Of a stretch of 64,000 bases of DNA, positions 37,901 through 50,860 are shown piece after piece; within the stretch, counting starts at the first letter, position 1, and each line of letters begins with the position of its first letter. The stretch comes from Rhopalosiphum padi (taxonomy: Eukaryota; Arthropoda; Insecta; Hemiptera; Aphididae). The DNA is taken from contig NC_083598.1 in the NCBI RefSeq assembly GCF_020882245.1, forward strand, positions 76,513,714-76,577,713, given 5' to 3'. The notes beneath the pieces are model-generated. The model was given only the letters and a program-made list of their open reading frames with translations, did no database searches and had not been told where the DNA came from. Made by a program: the position numbers and the translations under genes.

Positions 37901-40900
37901 TAATATAACGTACGTTGGTAGTATATCATTCTAACATATCGTTGTACATATGTATGTATTTTCATTTTTTTTTTTTTTTTTATAATAGTCTATCTAGCCA
38001 CGAGTTCGAGTTCGATAACGATAAGCGCGTGTAGGACTTGACCACCGTAGGTATACGACTTTGCGGGCCACCTCGGGTGTCAGAAAATGTGTTATTCGGC
38101 TAAAACGCGCGTGTAAAGAGGTGTAACTAGCCACAGCGTAACGGTTATAAATAGTCAAACCTATAATAATATATTATACGGAAGTAGTGTACACAGTAGT
38201 TGGTACACACATTATGGTGTCTCTACGTATGTGTATCATAATAATATTTAATTTTATTCCTCTTATCAACGTTAAGTTTTCCATCTTTAACATATAACGA
38301 TATTATAGTACAAACGAATAAATAACGAATAAATAATTAACATGGATCAAGTCGTGTTTCAATCCATTTTTCTTATTTATTGAATTCAAAATGTGCCAGA
38401 ATATAACTTGCTATTATAAATTTTAAATCTAGTGTTTTTAATCCATGAGATTTTTTTTTTTTTTTTTAATCATCATCGATGTAAACGGAAAGTAAACATA
38501 ATTTCCGTTCTATCAAGTATATAAATATAATTATATTTTAAAATAGTGTACCTACAAAAAATGTATATTGTAAGTTATACACGTTACAGTAATATGTATA
38601 TATTGTATATACCTATACAGTAATATAGTACACAAGTACACCGTTGCAATTACGTAAGTTCGAATATTATAACTAATAATTTATTATAAACGGCCATAAA
38701 AGATTTTAAAGGTAGTCTTTATATTTGTCCCTAAATTACATAATAAATAAAGTCATTGAACACAGTACTAAATTACGACGTAATAATACTATTGATCGCT
38801 CTCCGTAAACAGGACTTTGGCAACATTGGATTGTAAATATAATAACTGTTTTGATTTCCACTGTATATAAATTATGCATTTTTAAAACTATGAACCAATA
38901 AATAAATAGCTAAATGGCTAGTCATCACTGAACGAATTTACTAGCATTTGCATATTGTTATAGTTTTATTTTTCATGAAATTACAGAATTATTTATTTTG
39001 TTTATTTGTATTACATTAAAGAATATAATATATGAAGCTATAATATTATACTATAATATATATATACATTTATTATTATTTTAGATCCAGTAATTTTCAT
39101 AAATTTCGTTGTTTAAATATATTATATTATATATTTTGTCTTTTTCTATTGATTTATTTCTTATCAATTATTCTGCCCGTTATTTTGTCCCTTGTCCATA
39201 CAATTAATCAGTATTAGTTTATTAGATATTTGTACATATAGCCTGTAGTATTATAGATAACTGGCACTAGCTCCTATTGTTAGTGAGGTGCCTTAATATT
39301 GTTATATGTAATTATATTTTTTTAAACATAGATTTAACATTAGTTGATCATTTTATGTTTATTTTTAGGGCGTATTTATAATTCATATTTTATTAATATT
39401 ACAAATCTCTTACATACCTATGCATTATATTATTACAATTCATATTATTAGTATACTTATATACACTATAATTATACAGTATGTATACTAGGGAGGGGAC
39501 TCCAACCCCCTGCTTGCTTTGATTGCTAAGTGCTAACCAATAATTTTTTTTTGTCGTGAGCTTTGAATTCTTGTTAAAAAGTTCTTCACATTTTCGTTTA
39601 TTATTTTTCTGATTTTTTTGATTTAGTTCTTTTTATCGAAATTTTTTTCATTATTTGATGCCTCCTTCTATTAATTTTACAATTTATAACCGAACTCTAA
39701 TATACATATTGGTTTCTATGTGATAATTATTTGACGAAACTGTTTTTAAAACTTTTTTGTGTAATAGAGAATTATAACACTTTAACAGTTTTACGTATAT
39801 AATAAAATAAAATATTTAATACAATTAGATAAAATGTGTTATTTATTTTATTATTTACGTAGTTTAAATTTTATTACTTTTACCTACATTAACATTAAAT
39901 TATATATTATTTATTTTATATTTTGTTAAACATATAGATTTATTAACATAAATACATATATAAACGATTTCAAATATATATTTTATTTAACGATAAATTA
40001 CACCAGTAGGTATAACTATATGGAATAAAACAATTCTGGAATTATATGCACGTGATAAATGATGATATTATAAAATAATATATTATTATATAACTTTGGT
40101 GGGCGAAAAGTATAAGACAAGTAATATTTTATGGACAAAATTACTCGTATGAAAAAATAATTGCATTAAATTGCTCGCTATTTTATGAGTCGTGTAGAGA
40201 AAAAAATGAGTAAAAAATAACTATAAAAAAGATAAAAATAATTTCAAAAGTTCACTTTGTACACCTATATAATATTGTATTGTTTATAATACATATATAT
40301 GTATATTAAATATATAATATATAATATTATTATTATTATTTACGATTAAATGTCAACAAAAGTTAAATATAAAACTCTGGCGTGAAAATATGGGAACAAA
40401 AAAATGTGAGCAACAATAAATTAAGAACTTTCCCTTACAAAAAAAATATATTGGTAAAAATTTCGCTATCCTCATGAAACCAAAGGTATTTCCATTCAGC
40501 AGCAGACAAGTTAATAATAACTAACCCTTTGAATTTGTAGAAAAATGCATTAATTTTAGCTTCCTGTAAAATTTATTAGGTTTTCTTTGACTTTTTTACC
40601 TCATTTTTCATTGTTTAATACTTTTTTCAATATTTTTAATAATTTCCGTTAAAAAAAAATTTTTATAGACATGAATTATTATTTCATTTTTGTCTTACAC
40701 TTTAACTTTATACATGTTTTACACGATCTGTCGGAACGTCGTACTTAATTAATTACATTTTCAATTTAAAGTAATTGAAAAATATTTTTTATAATATTTT
40801 TATTATGAAAAATGTCTATGTATACTGAATTTTATTAGATTATAATATATTTATTAATTTTTTTTTAATTTATTAAATTTACAGTCCTAGTATTTAAAAC

Positions 40901-41640
40901 TATAGTATAACAATAATATAATTAACTCAAAGGTACATCTTACCTTATTTAATTATGTTTTTTAATTTTTAATTAATTTTATTGTTTATTGTTTTTTTTA
41001 TAGTATAGGAATAACTAAATAAATATTTTTATCATAGTAAATTGTTAATAGGTATTAAAAATATTTATAAATTGTTTTAAAATAAAATAATTCGATTCAG
41101 AATATTAATGATAATAATTATTGTTTTATTTAGCTTTTAACTACTATGATGCGTCGCACTCCAACTGCTTACAACATACGATGTAGTCAGTCACTCCAAT
41201 CAAACGTTGTTCGGTATCTACTGTTTTTTTTTTAATTCGTGCAAGACAAACTCGTCTCCATGATTATTGTTCCAAATTTCCAATATGCTAAAGTAAGTGT
41301 AATAGCAACGAATTGTCGCCACGAATGGTCGCATCTTGGAAACCTAACCTGTAAGTAGGTACACTGCAATATTGTTTACAAATACTCGTAGTTCACATCG
41401 ATTTTTATATACCTCATCTGTTAGACATATATCTCATTATTTCTTTTGCATGTGTAACGTAATACTTAATAATAATCGATTGCGCTGTCAAAACGCGAAC
41501 ACACAATATAATAAATTCATCGGCGCACGCTATTTAATATTTATATTGTATTTTGATATTCACAAATGATTATAATATGTACATTGTACACAGTTTCAGA
41601 ATTAATTTTCTGATGGGGCTAAACCGAGTGAAAATCTATA
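37901..41640. other. AT-rich gene-free stretch
   Basis: No gene recognised. T homopolymers occur near 37,966-37,981 and 38,452-38,467. The regions at about 39,480-39,670 and 40,110-40,640 have the A/T-homopolymer texture of old transposon remnants, but I cannot identify a family or termini. A slightly GC-richer part at 41,150-41,370 shows no coding signal. Confidence 0.5.
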
Positions 41641-41960
41641 AACAAAAAAAACCTATACAAAATATTGCTCGTGCGGGTCTGGCCATCATCGGATCGGTAA
41701 CCGTGCGCGAAAATCCAGTCGAATTTATTAATGGCGGCACCGCCGTAATTTCGTTCCGCTCACACCTCTCGCCACCCAAGTCACGCCAACGGCCCCGGTA
41801 TAGCGGACTGCGGTCGTCGCGTTTTGCCAAAACAAACGGTTTTTCTTACGAGACTATTTCTCCCTGTAGCAGCCCCTTAGCAAGTTTATATACAAATACA
41901 CACATACACACATGGATTCAATGTAATATATTACGACCGACCGGGATAGTCTAGTCCCAA
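41641..41960 (+). other. GC-richer patch inside an open frame, unrecognised
   Basis: A plus-strand frame is open from 41,553 to 41,954; within the GC-richer part it reads through segments such as ARAGLAIIGSVTVRENPVEF. The stretch after codon 30 looks more protein-like than most frames here, but I recognise no family. The opposite strand is also open (41,636-41,830), which argues for composition rather than coding. Confidence 0.15.
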
Positions 41961-43532
41961 AATTATTTTATGAACCGAAAACTGAACCTCACGGAATAAT
42001 ACTATCCCAACCACAATTTTAGGTATATACGTGCACTATATATATCACTATGTTGCAGCAGTATACACTATTGACCGAACCGTGTAATGTTGCAATATCT
42101 GTTTTTCGTCACTTGGTACATATATATCATTATTATGTACAAAATATCATTATATAGGTACGAGAATAAAGTAAAACGCACGTTAAAATAAATTGTATAT
42201 TATAGGTAAACAATGAGGAGTGTACTTTTTAACTTAGTTTTGTGATAGAACTATAGAAAGAGCATTATAATTAATGAAATAATATTAATAGTATTTTATT
42301 TATACCACTGACAACAAAATTCTGCAGAAAAGCTGGGTCTTTGATCAGATTTTATCAAATGTATACTATTAATATTATGATCTATTAAAGCTATAAAATA
42401 TTACTAATAGAGTTGACAATAATTTATTATATTATGATCGCATATTTATTATTTAATGAAAGTTATTAATACATTTAATTCTGAAGACTATATTGAAACC
42501 GGATCGAACCGTGTTGTAAATAAAAATAGGCTGTGTGACACTTTTAATTGATAATAAATCGAATAATACAATATATTTAAACTTGAATATATTATAAATA
42601 CATAATTCGCGTATTCGCATTTAATGACCAAATATCTTTCTGAATATTTAAAAAAATATATAATGTTAGGATATGTTTTTTATATATTATATCCAATTGT
42701 TTTTAATATTCCTTTCTTTCTATATTCACAAATATGTATTTTCCTATAAGTATTGGTACTAAGATTTCAATTTATCGCAAACCTTTTGATTTTATTATAC
42801 TCTCACTCTATATATATATAATACTAATACTAACTACTATTATCACGCACGGTATATGGTCTCAAAACACAACATAATAGTGATGCTAGTGATAGAATAA
42901 AAAACCAAATTTCCAAATGGTCATGCGTGTATTAGAAACTGCACACAATTATATGAGTATTATATTATACCATTGTACCCTTAAGGCCTTAAACGCACAT
43001 TCTCTGCACCCACGCATATTTAGGTATTAGGAATTTGACCGAACGTGCTATCTGAAGAGAAAAGGGACGATTTGGATGATGATGATGATCCCTAATATAT
43101 TATCATCGTTGTATTGCAGTATGCATTCATATATTATTCTCTTTCGTTCTAACAAGCGAGTATTGTTCGTGATAGCAAAAAATTATTCACGGTTTCAACG
43201 CCACATGAGTTTCATAATCCCTCCCTATCAATAACCAAAATTTGAATTTCTAACAATGAAAAAAAGGCTATAAATTTTCACCTTCATTGTATAATAGCAA
43301 TTTCGTTCGTATATGTATTCAATATTTTTGTTTTTGACTAGAACTAATACATGTTTTGACAATTATAAGGTATTATAATATAATATTTATTATAGCTCGC
43401 AATGAAATATTATAAAATATCAAACTACATTTTTATGAAGACCAAACAATTAACGAAATAGTTTGATAGTCATTGAAGGGGTTTAAAAAATATGATATAA
43501 CAATATTTACTACTTACTGTTTTAAAAGTTGG

Positions 43533-43542
43533 TAGGTACCTA
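43533..43542. repeat. TAGGTACCTA palindromic decamer, copy 4
   Basis: Perfect palindrome, identical to the copies at 2,708, 4,049 and 10,628. Confidence 0.45.
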
Positions 43543-43676
43543 TTTCCCGATTGCAAATTATAATATTGCATTGTTGCCAAATAAAAGTTTATTCAATCAG
43601 TTGATGATGTATACAATTTATCATAAAGTTTTTTCGATTCACCATTTTAATTTTTAGAGTTCAAATTAGAGCAGTC

Positions 43677-43742
43677 AGTACGTTGTTGCACAAAAAACAA
43701 ACATACAATCATAGTATGTTTGTTTTGCGACGGCAACATATT
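43677..43742 (+). ncRNA. Possible microRNA-like stem-loop
   Basis: The upper stem is 13 consecutive pairs (43,694-43,706 with 43,714-43,726) around a 7-nt loop AATCATA. After a 5x4 internal loop, a second stem of seven pairs (43,682-43,688 with 43,731-43,737) includes two G-U pairs on the plus strand. Four further outer pairs bring the hairpin to 66 nt, typical of a pre-microRNA. The arms are AACAAACATAC-like and GTATGTTTGTT-like; I do not recognise a known family. It could instead be a decayed inverted repeat. Strand chosen because G-U pairing keeps the lower stem intact in plus-strand RNA. Confidence 0.25.
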
Positions 43743-45060
43743 TACGAGCAAAACGTGTTTACGACGAAATGAAAATACCGTTAACGTTTCATATACATTG
43801 TTACAATATAATAATATAGGTAATAATGGTAATAATAAATACCATATATATATCATATCATATTTTCAATGGTTATGTAGCTATATACACGCATAAAACG
43901 GAAATAAAAGACAAAAGCAAATGTAAATTCATTATTTTACGGGCTCAAACGTCGCATTTTTCACAATTCTTTTGTATGTAATATATACTAAGGACCAAAC
44001 TACGTGCGTACGTCATATTATGTCCCACTTGCAATATTACATTGTACATTCCATGTGAATTGTAGTTTTTCTGCCGAGAAAAATATGTGCTGTCTCACAA
44101 ACAAATGCATCCTGCCGATCATATAATAATCCTTCCTGTCTGAAGATTTTTACTGTTAATGGCCGAGTTTTATGGGTTTCGTGGACTCTAACCTAACGGT
44201 TTATATACATATATACACGAACTCCTGTTCCAGATGTGTGTTCGTTGAAGTATAGTGTACCCATAAATACACGGGGAGACATCCCTTTAAATATTTAGGT
44301 CAACAGTGGTGTATTGTGTTGTACCGTTTGTGCATCCATTTGTACACATGTTTTTAACGAATGTATATACATCTATTCTCTTACTACCAATACAAGAAAC
44401 TGCGGGCTACAACCCTGACGTCCAAATGCAAAAATTAAAATATAATATTAAATATTTGTTTTCATCTTCGTTGAATATCTTTATTATAGTGTGCCGAAAA
44501 AGAGATGTAGTATTACAATAACATTTGGTTGTCCACTGGTGGTTGATACCGTTCAAAACAAAGAGATAAATATAGTCATACTCATATATTGTCGATGGTA
44601 ACAGGCATACCATATAAAGCATTTTTACGGGTATAAGTACTAAGTATAGGTCTAATATAAGATTTTTTATGATCGATTATCATCATTAAATCTGTATAAT
44701 ATCTTTGTATCTACGTTTATAAATCAAATTGCAATTAGACCATACCTACCTGATTTTAATCCAAATGCATTTGATTATTTTGATTTTGATTGTAATGTTG
44801 CAATTTAACTAATATATTCATTTCTACGACCAAATAAAATAAAATCAAACTATGTGTTTATACATATCTGAATGCAATATTTAAAATTCTCAAACTATAT
44901 ATAATACTATATACATACACTCATTATTATTTTATTATAGGTATTCTTCTCAGTTCTCAAAATAATAAAAGCATAATTAGTTTTGTTTTGAATGTCACAC
45001 GATACGCAAATATTTGTCAGTTCTTATATACAGTTTTATTATTATCTATGTATTATATAA

Positions 45061-45150
45061 TCTCTATATATCAAGTATAAAAATGTGTATGTAGCTGTAT
45101 GTAACGATATGTCTTCGGGATCACCCCAAGTCCCGAATAAATATTATCAT
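45061..45150 (+). mobile_element. Possible Helitron-like 5' terminus
   Basis: After an A, the sequence begins TCTCTATATATC and continues AAGTATAAAAATGTG and GTATGTAGC. This resembles insect Helitron-type 5' ends (TC start, TATATA, TAAAAATG). A TCGGGA/TCCCGA inverted repeat follows at about 45,115-45,145. The 3' hairpin and CTRR end were not located. Recognition is from memory and weak. Confidence 0.2.
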
Positions 45151-46670
45151 AAACATCAATTTATTATTCGGACGTTTAGGAAAAATGTTAATATAACGTT
45201 TTGTGATTTAAGGCGGGGGTGGTGATTGCGATGCGTGCAATTGCTGACGTTTGTTTTTATAGTCGTTAATGGCTCATTATATTATAATAACCATCAACCG
45301 ATAATTTAACAAAAATGCAACTTTTATTTATAAGAATATGTTATTGCGGAATATAGTAAACCTAGAGATTAAGATCATTATTTTTTCATTTCCTGGTTTC
45401 CTCAAACTTGTTAAAACTGTGCATAATGCCATAATCAAATCAAATAACACAGACAATACCAAATTTTTAACTAAAATGATTAAGAAATGAAATACTTTTG
45501 ATAAACACAGGTGCACGAATTTTTATAGGGTTGATGACTGATGAAGTCTTAGCCGCCACACGATAGCTTCGTGTTCAATTTAATCATGGCGTGGAACAAC
45601 AATTATTTAATCACCTTATCACTAAGTAATGTAGTCAAAATACTCAAAAATAAACCTATTCTGTGAATTAATCTATAATAATATTATAATTATATGTATA
45701 TATATATATAATATTCGACGATCGACTATAAATTATAATCATCCTGATCCCATATATACTGTGCAACTTTATTAGTCTGAAATAACTATACACAACCAAA
45801 ACCTGATGCAGTAATCCGCGATTTATCGATCGTTTTTCTTTGTAGAACACTCGTGAATCCTGCCCGTATGATCTCATGTACCTAGGTGCTTTTATATATT
45901 ATATTTAGTGTCTTAGTGATACGAGCACATCTAATAACGAAAAAATGTCTAGAATTCTCTATTAGGTTGGTACAAATATTATAATAATATGTATATAATA
46001 TCGTACAATATACGTGTACAGAGTATATATATTATATTTACATCAATGTGGGACACGGAATAATCCGATAATGCCAAGGGTACGTAATATATTACGTAAA
46101 GGGGTTTTAAGTACCGAAACACTACTTTGGTGTTCCGCGCGTCGGCAATGCAACTATGTATATTGTATAGGTATTACTCGTACATTGTATACGCGAGTCT
46201 CTTATCGCGTCGGATAAAAAAAAAATCCCCATAATATTGTACGCGTATTAGAGAAACACATTTTAACATTATAATATTATGTGAGTACCTATAATATACC
46301 TGCGCTAGAACAGCGTATGGTAAAGAAAAAAAAGCGAAAAAGGATTCGTCGTTCTAATATACACGAAGTATAATAATATATATTAATATTATACTCGAGA
46401 CCACCGCCGCCGCCACCTCCGTCGTTGCCGCAGTCGCGTTGTGGTGATACGGATTTTCATTTTAAATGCACACAAACATCGCGTTGCCCCGTGTATAAAT
46501 CACGATGATTAATTTCACGCCTGTTTCTTGACACTCGGGTGTATATACGCATTTTTTTCTTTCGATATACGTTTATTTCTGTACACACATACACACATAA
46601 GCATGCGCGCACACGTATACATTTCTCGGTAATTCTTTAATTCTTTTCTCTTTTCCTATCTATCATTATG

Positions 46671-46703
46671 TCTCTCTCTCTCTCTCACTCTCTCTCTTTA
46701 TCT
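46671..46703. repeat. (TC)n microsatellite / GAGA-factor-like tract
   Basis: TC repeats with single interruptions, extended by CT-rich DNA to about 46,725. The opposite strand reads GAGAGAG. Confidence 0.85.
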
Positions 46704-46994
46704 CAATCCGCCTCTCTCTTCCCCGCACAAACCGTTCACAGCGCGCCCCCCTTGCCCTTCTCTCACTGCACGATCGTCGCCGACCGTCACCCACCCACGT
46801 AGAGCATCGTCCGTCCCCCGTACACACACACACATATACTCGTATCACATTATGTTATTATAATATGCATGTTATATACACCTATATCGTACCTATATAT
46901 GTATAATATTATGCGAGTTATACCCCCACGGTCACCGCCGCCGCGCAGAGTCGTATTATTTTTACCACCCTCGGACCGGGATTCGAGCGGCGTG

Positions 46995-47002
46995 TATATA
47001 AA
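46995..47002 (+). promoter_or_regulatory. TATA-box-like element in GC-rich flanks
   Basis: TATATAAA preceded by GAGCGGCGTG and followed by CGCGCGCG. The sequence about 30 bp on is CGCTGCTGCAGCC, without a clear initiator. Noted because TATA words are rare inside the islands. Confidence 0.18.
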
Positions 47003-47052
47003 CGCGCGCGTTACACGCTGCTGCAGCCGGTGCCGAATCGATATCGTCGAAA

Positions 47053-47087
47053 ATGTGTGTGTGTGTGCGTGCGTGCGTGCGCGTGTA
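47053..47087. repeat. (TG)n/(CGTG)n alternating tract
   Basis: 35 nt of unbroken alternation, TG repeats into GCGTGCGTGCGTGCGCGTGTA. Z-DNA-prone. Confidence 0.85.
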
Positions 47088-47115
47088 GAGTACCCTCGGT
47101 GGCGGCGGCTCGGGG

Positions 47116-47143
47116 TGATTAATCATTCGGCGCGGCCATAAAT
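47116..47143. promoter_or_regulatory. Homeodomain-type palindrome plus CCATAAA site
   Basis: TGATTAATCA (47,116-47,125) is a perfect 10-bp palindrome with overlapping TAAT cores. Ten bases on, GGCCATAAATC includes GCCAT (Pleiohomeotic core) and CCATAAA (Caudal/AbdB-type core). These AT-rich words stand in otherwise GC-rich DNA, which makes them conspicuous. Binding is inference. Confidence 0.22.
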
Positions 47144-47400
47144 CCCGCGAGTCGGCGGGGTCGACGCGCGCGCACTCGCATACATCCGCACACTTGCCCG
47201 TGAGAGACGCGCGTGTAATTTTATGTATATATATATATATACATGTAGAGGGACTACAGAAAAAAAATAAAAATAGGAGGGGTTCGGCCCCAATATCGGT
47301 GGTAGACATCTTGCGGCGGCTGCTGACTATACTCAAAATCCTCCTCCTCGTCCGACGACTATCCTAAACCGTCCGCCCGATTCGCAGCCGACATGCTATA

Positions 47401-50400
47401 TATTATATTACATTACATATTATTATTATTAGTATTATTATACCACGCGATACGTCATTGCTGCAGAAAAGTGAATTATTTTCGTAGGTACTCGTGTGTA
47501 AAACGACTACTTTCCGTGATTATTGTTTTAATATTCTCAAAGTAGCAATCGGTGATCAATATATAGTCACCACGTCTCCCCACCACTGCCTCTCCTCCTT
47601 CCCATCAGCGATAACACCCAACGTTAATAATTTCAGTTTATTTAAATGTTTTTTTTTCGTGCTCTAGCTTGGTAGGTCGCGTGGGAAGAAAAATATTCTT
47701 TACTTTTGTTCTTTGAAAAGTAATAAACAATCTTCGATTAACGCTTGTATCTACATATTATATAGTGTATTATAGTCATAGTCAGACTATCAATATAAGT
47801 ATTGAAGATATCCACGACGATTCTACATTTAATTTTATAACATAATGTAATAATTACAAAAACTATATACTTTATGTACGTTTTAATAATCTTATTTCAC
47901 GTCGGATAACGAAGGTCTGGTATATTTTTATAAAAATATATATATTATACAATTTCAATTGAAAATTAAGCGTTTTTTTAAAATTTAAGCATTATAATGT
48001 GCATAATAATATAATATTATATATTTGAATCTACATTGTTCATACTATAGCTTTTAGTTAATACAATAAATTTATATTAGTGGGCACCTATTACTATAGT
48101 TTCAAAAAATATTTTAAAAACACATATTCAGACTGACCAAGAATAACATAAATTCCAGTCGAAACATATTTTTTAAGATACTTTTATTATTGCGTGATAT
48201 TAGTACTCAAAAGTAAATTTTTTTTTTGTCTAGTATTCTATAACAATAATATTATATATTGTATTGTAAGTATTAAACTATATTCTATTCTTAAAACTAT
48301 ACAGTATACCTACTGCATAACTTCAAACTAATTAATTAAAATTAATATTAAATGTTACCATTGTTTGTAGTTTTGTTTGAAATATTTGGTTGCATGCTCT
48401 GATGTTATCAATATTCGCTTGTAAGAACTTATCGTCCCAGGAATAATTATAATCTATTAAAAGGTAATATCCGTATTAAAATATATTTATAATCAGTAAT
48501 AAACACAATATTTATTTTCCACAATACACAAATATAGTAAACAATATTTTAACCATTAATTTAAGTTTATAAATCTGTATATTTTATCATTACTTATATT
48601 ACTATAATAATAAATATTTTAATTAAAGCTGTATGATTAAGAACAGTCGCAACTCGTAACCTTAAATTGACATTCAAATTTAATAAGGAATTTCCATAAT
48701 AATGATATATCTAATCGTTTGATAATAAAAATAATAATTTAGAATTCTATAGTGCCATGAAAATTACTTAAAGTACATACCATTATAATGTATTAATGAG
48801 TTGCATAAAACGTTAACACAATCGATTTTAATTGCTCATACATAATAATTACTATACATTAATCGTCGAACATAATTATAATAAATCAATTATTATTTCT
48901 TTACTGCTAGTGAATCTGTACATAATCATAATATAATATTGTTTTTTCTGCTTATGTTAATTATTATACCTCTATTGGCTCTCGAACCCACGAATGAAAT
49001 AAACTTTTGCTTTCGTAGATGGTTTCTATCGATAATTGCATAGTCTGTTTATTATAAACGGACTAAATGATGATGACACATCGATTCGAAGATGGTTTAG
49101 ATAATTTTATTTGCAGTAATGTATATTATTATGTATTTTTATCGAACAGTAAAACATTATTTGATTGTTATATGCATACGGCGCGCGCATATATAGGTAA
49201 TTATATTCCTGCACGTGCAATAATATTGCGTGTTTTGATTGTTTTATATCAATCGATAAAATTTACCAAATTAATGGCGTCAAAACAATTATAAGATTTT
49301 ATTTTTATAATAACTCTATTCACCTAATACTTATTACAATAAACCAATGTAAATTGTTTATTGAAATACATTGAGTGTCGAATCGTTCAATATTTAGAAA
49401 GGTGCGGAATTTCTGTTTTAGTTTAGTGAGAATGGTTTATTGCAAAACAGTGTTCCAAGGTCGACGCACAAAAGCCTTTGGTGGGTTCGTTCCGACACAG
49501 GAGAAAATTGCACGGTACCTGCACATACACACAATGTCCCGCTGGGTTTGTGCATCAACACGCGCGGATCGCACAGCGCGTAGTCCACTGAATTATCGAC
49601 AAAAACGTTCTGGTCATTTACGCAATAAAAGTCTGTGTGAAAAAAAATATGATTTCGTTTTTTTTTACCTCCCAAATATTTTGATCTAATGGTCTATTTG
49701 TCATCAATTTGTTACGGGAAAGAAGATATATAATGTACACCCTCGCACGAAACGATACAATAATAATAATAAAAAAAAATAAACCCAATAAAAAATGTAT
49801 ACATATCGTCACCTATCTATTATGTTATATTCTATATTATATTGTACTGCACCGCAACACGATACCCATATTAACCTATTCAATACTTTATAATGTACAC
49901 ATTTTTTTTACCAAATAAGTTGTATTTAATATATATACATACTGCAGTTTTTTTTACAGGTTTTGTGGTTTTGATGAGGGAATATCATTAACTAATTGAT
50001 CGAACACACAATAAAAACATATTTTAAAAGACTTTTAAGTATCTATAGTCAGTGTAGATACCTATAATAATGCAAACAATTTATTTATTATTTTCCAATA
50101 ATAGACAATTTTGAGTGTATAATATAAGTATATAAGAAATGCATCGGTGTAATGCACTGTATAATAAAATACTATCAATACATTAAAAAAGTAGAGATTT
50201 ACCGATTTGCATAAAAGAGTTTTAAAAAAATGCATTAATCAGCGTGCGCATGTACGGTGAATTATGAGTTATAATATGTTTATTGTAATATTACATGACA
50301 TAGGATTGCGCATCGGATGTGTTGTGGAGAATAGCTATATGATATTATGAAAGTCACAAATTGTCATTTACCGCGTCGTGTAAAACGGTAATAATTAACG

Positions 50401-50860
50401 GAAGCCACAGGGAATTCGCTCGTAAAGTTTCGTTTATAGTATGAAAATGTATATAGGATTTCATGCGTATTATATATACGTATTTGTATTCTTGTGCAGT
50501 ACACGTATTTCTCCATAACACAGCTGTCACTGCGTGCGCTTTGTCATAAGACATAATATATATATATATATATATATAGACACATCACACACATACACAC
50601 ATATATAATAATATTATGCACTATATATAATACGGCAGAGTTATGCGAATATAGCGGTGGTCGTATTAAAATTGTAAATCAACCAAACCGCGACGATATC
50701 TATCTCCACCGATTTTATAACGCTTAGACGTACCTATATCATGATACAGCATAATAAAACACAGACGAATAGAATACGATGTATTAGGCAGACGACTAGA
50801 CGAGGTATGGTTCTAGTTTTTTAATCGCAAAAAATGTGATCATGTAAAAAACGTTAAAAA
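47401..50860. other. AT-rich gene-free stretch
   Basis: No gene recognised. It includes a TA microsatellite at 50,556-50,578 and a GC-neutral part at 49,430-49,640, where both strands have open frames of 85-104 codons without recognisable motifs. Confidence 0.5.
50556..50578. repeat. (AT)n microsatellite
   Basis: About 11 AT units, followed by CA-rich DNA to about 50,602. Confidence 0.85.

Larger units (their letters stand above)
41961..46380. other. AT-rich gene-free stretch
   Basis: No protein-coding gene recognised. It contains a GAT run at about 43,075-43,088, a TAGGTACCTA copy at 43,533, a hairpin at 43,677-43,742 and a possible Helitron-like end at 45,061. Other short frames have no motif. 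Confidence 0.5.
46381..47400. promoter_or_regulatory. CpG/GC-rich island I (candidate promoter or Polycomb-type element)
   Basis: Contains GCC repeats (46,399-46,420), a CT-rich tract (46,671-46,703), a TATATAAA in GC-rich flanks (46,995-47,002), a TG/CG alternating tract (47,053-47,087), and a TGATTAATCA palindrome next to GGCCATAAATC (47,116-47,143). GAGAG and GCCAT words together are typical of Drosophila Polycomb response elements and of paused promoters. Frames on both strands have no recognisable domain. Confidence 0.35.

Noticed and set aside
45528..45545. TTGATGACTGATGAAG resembling snoRNA C and D boxes
   Set aside because: The boxes are adjacent instead of 60-100 nt apart, and no terminal stem flanks them.
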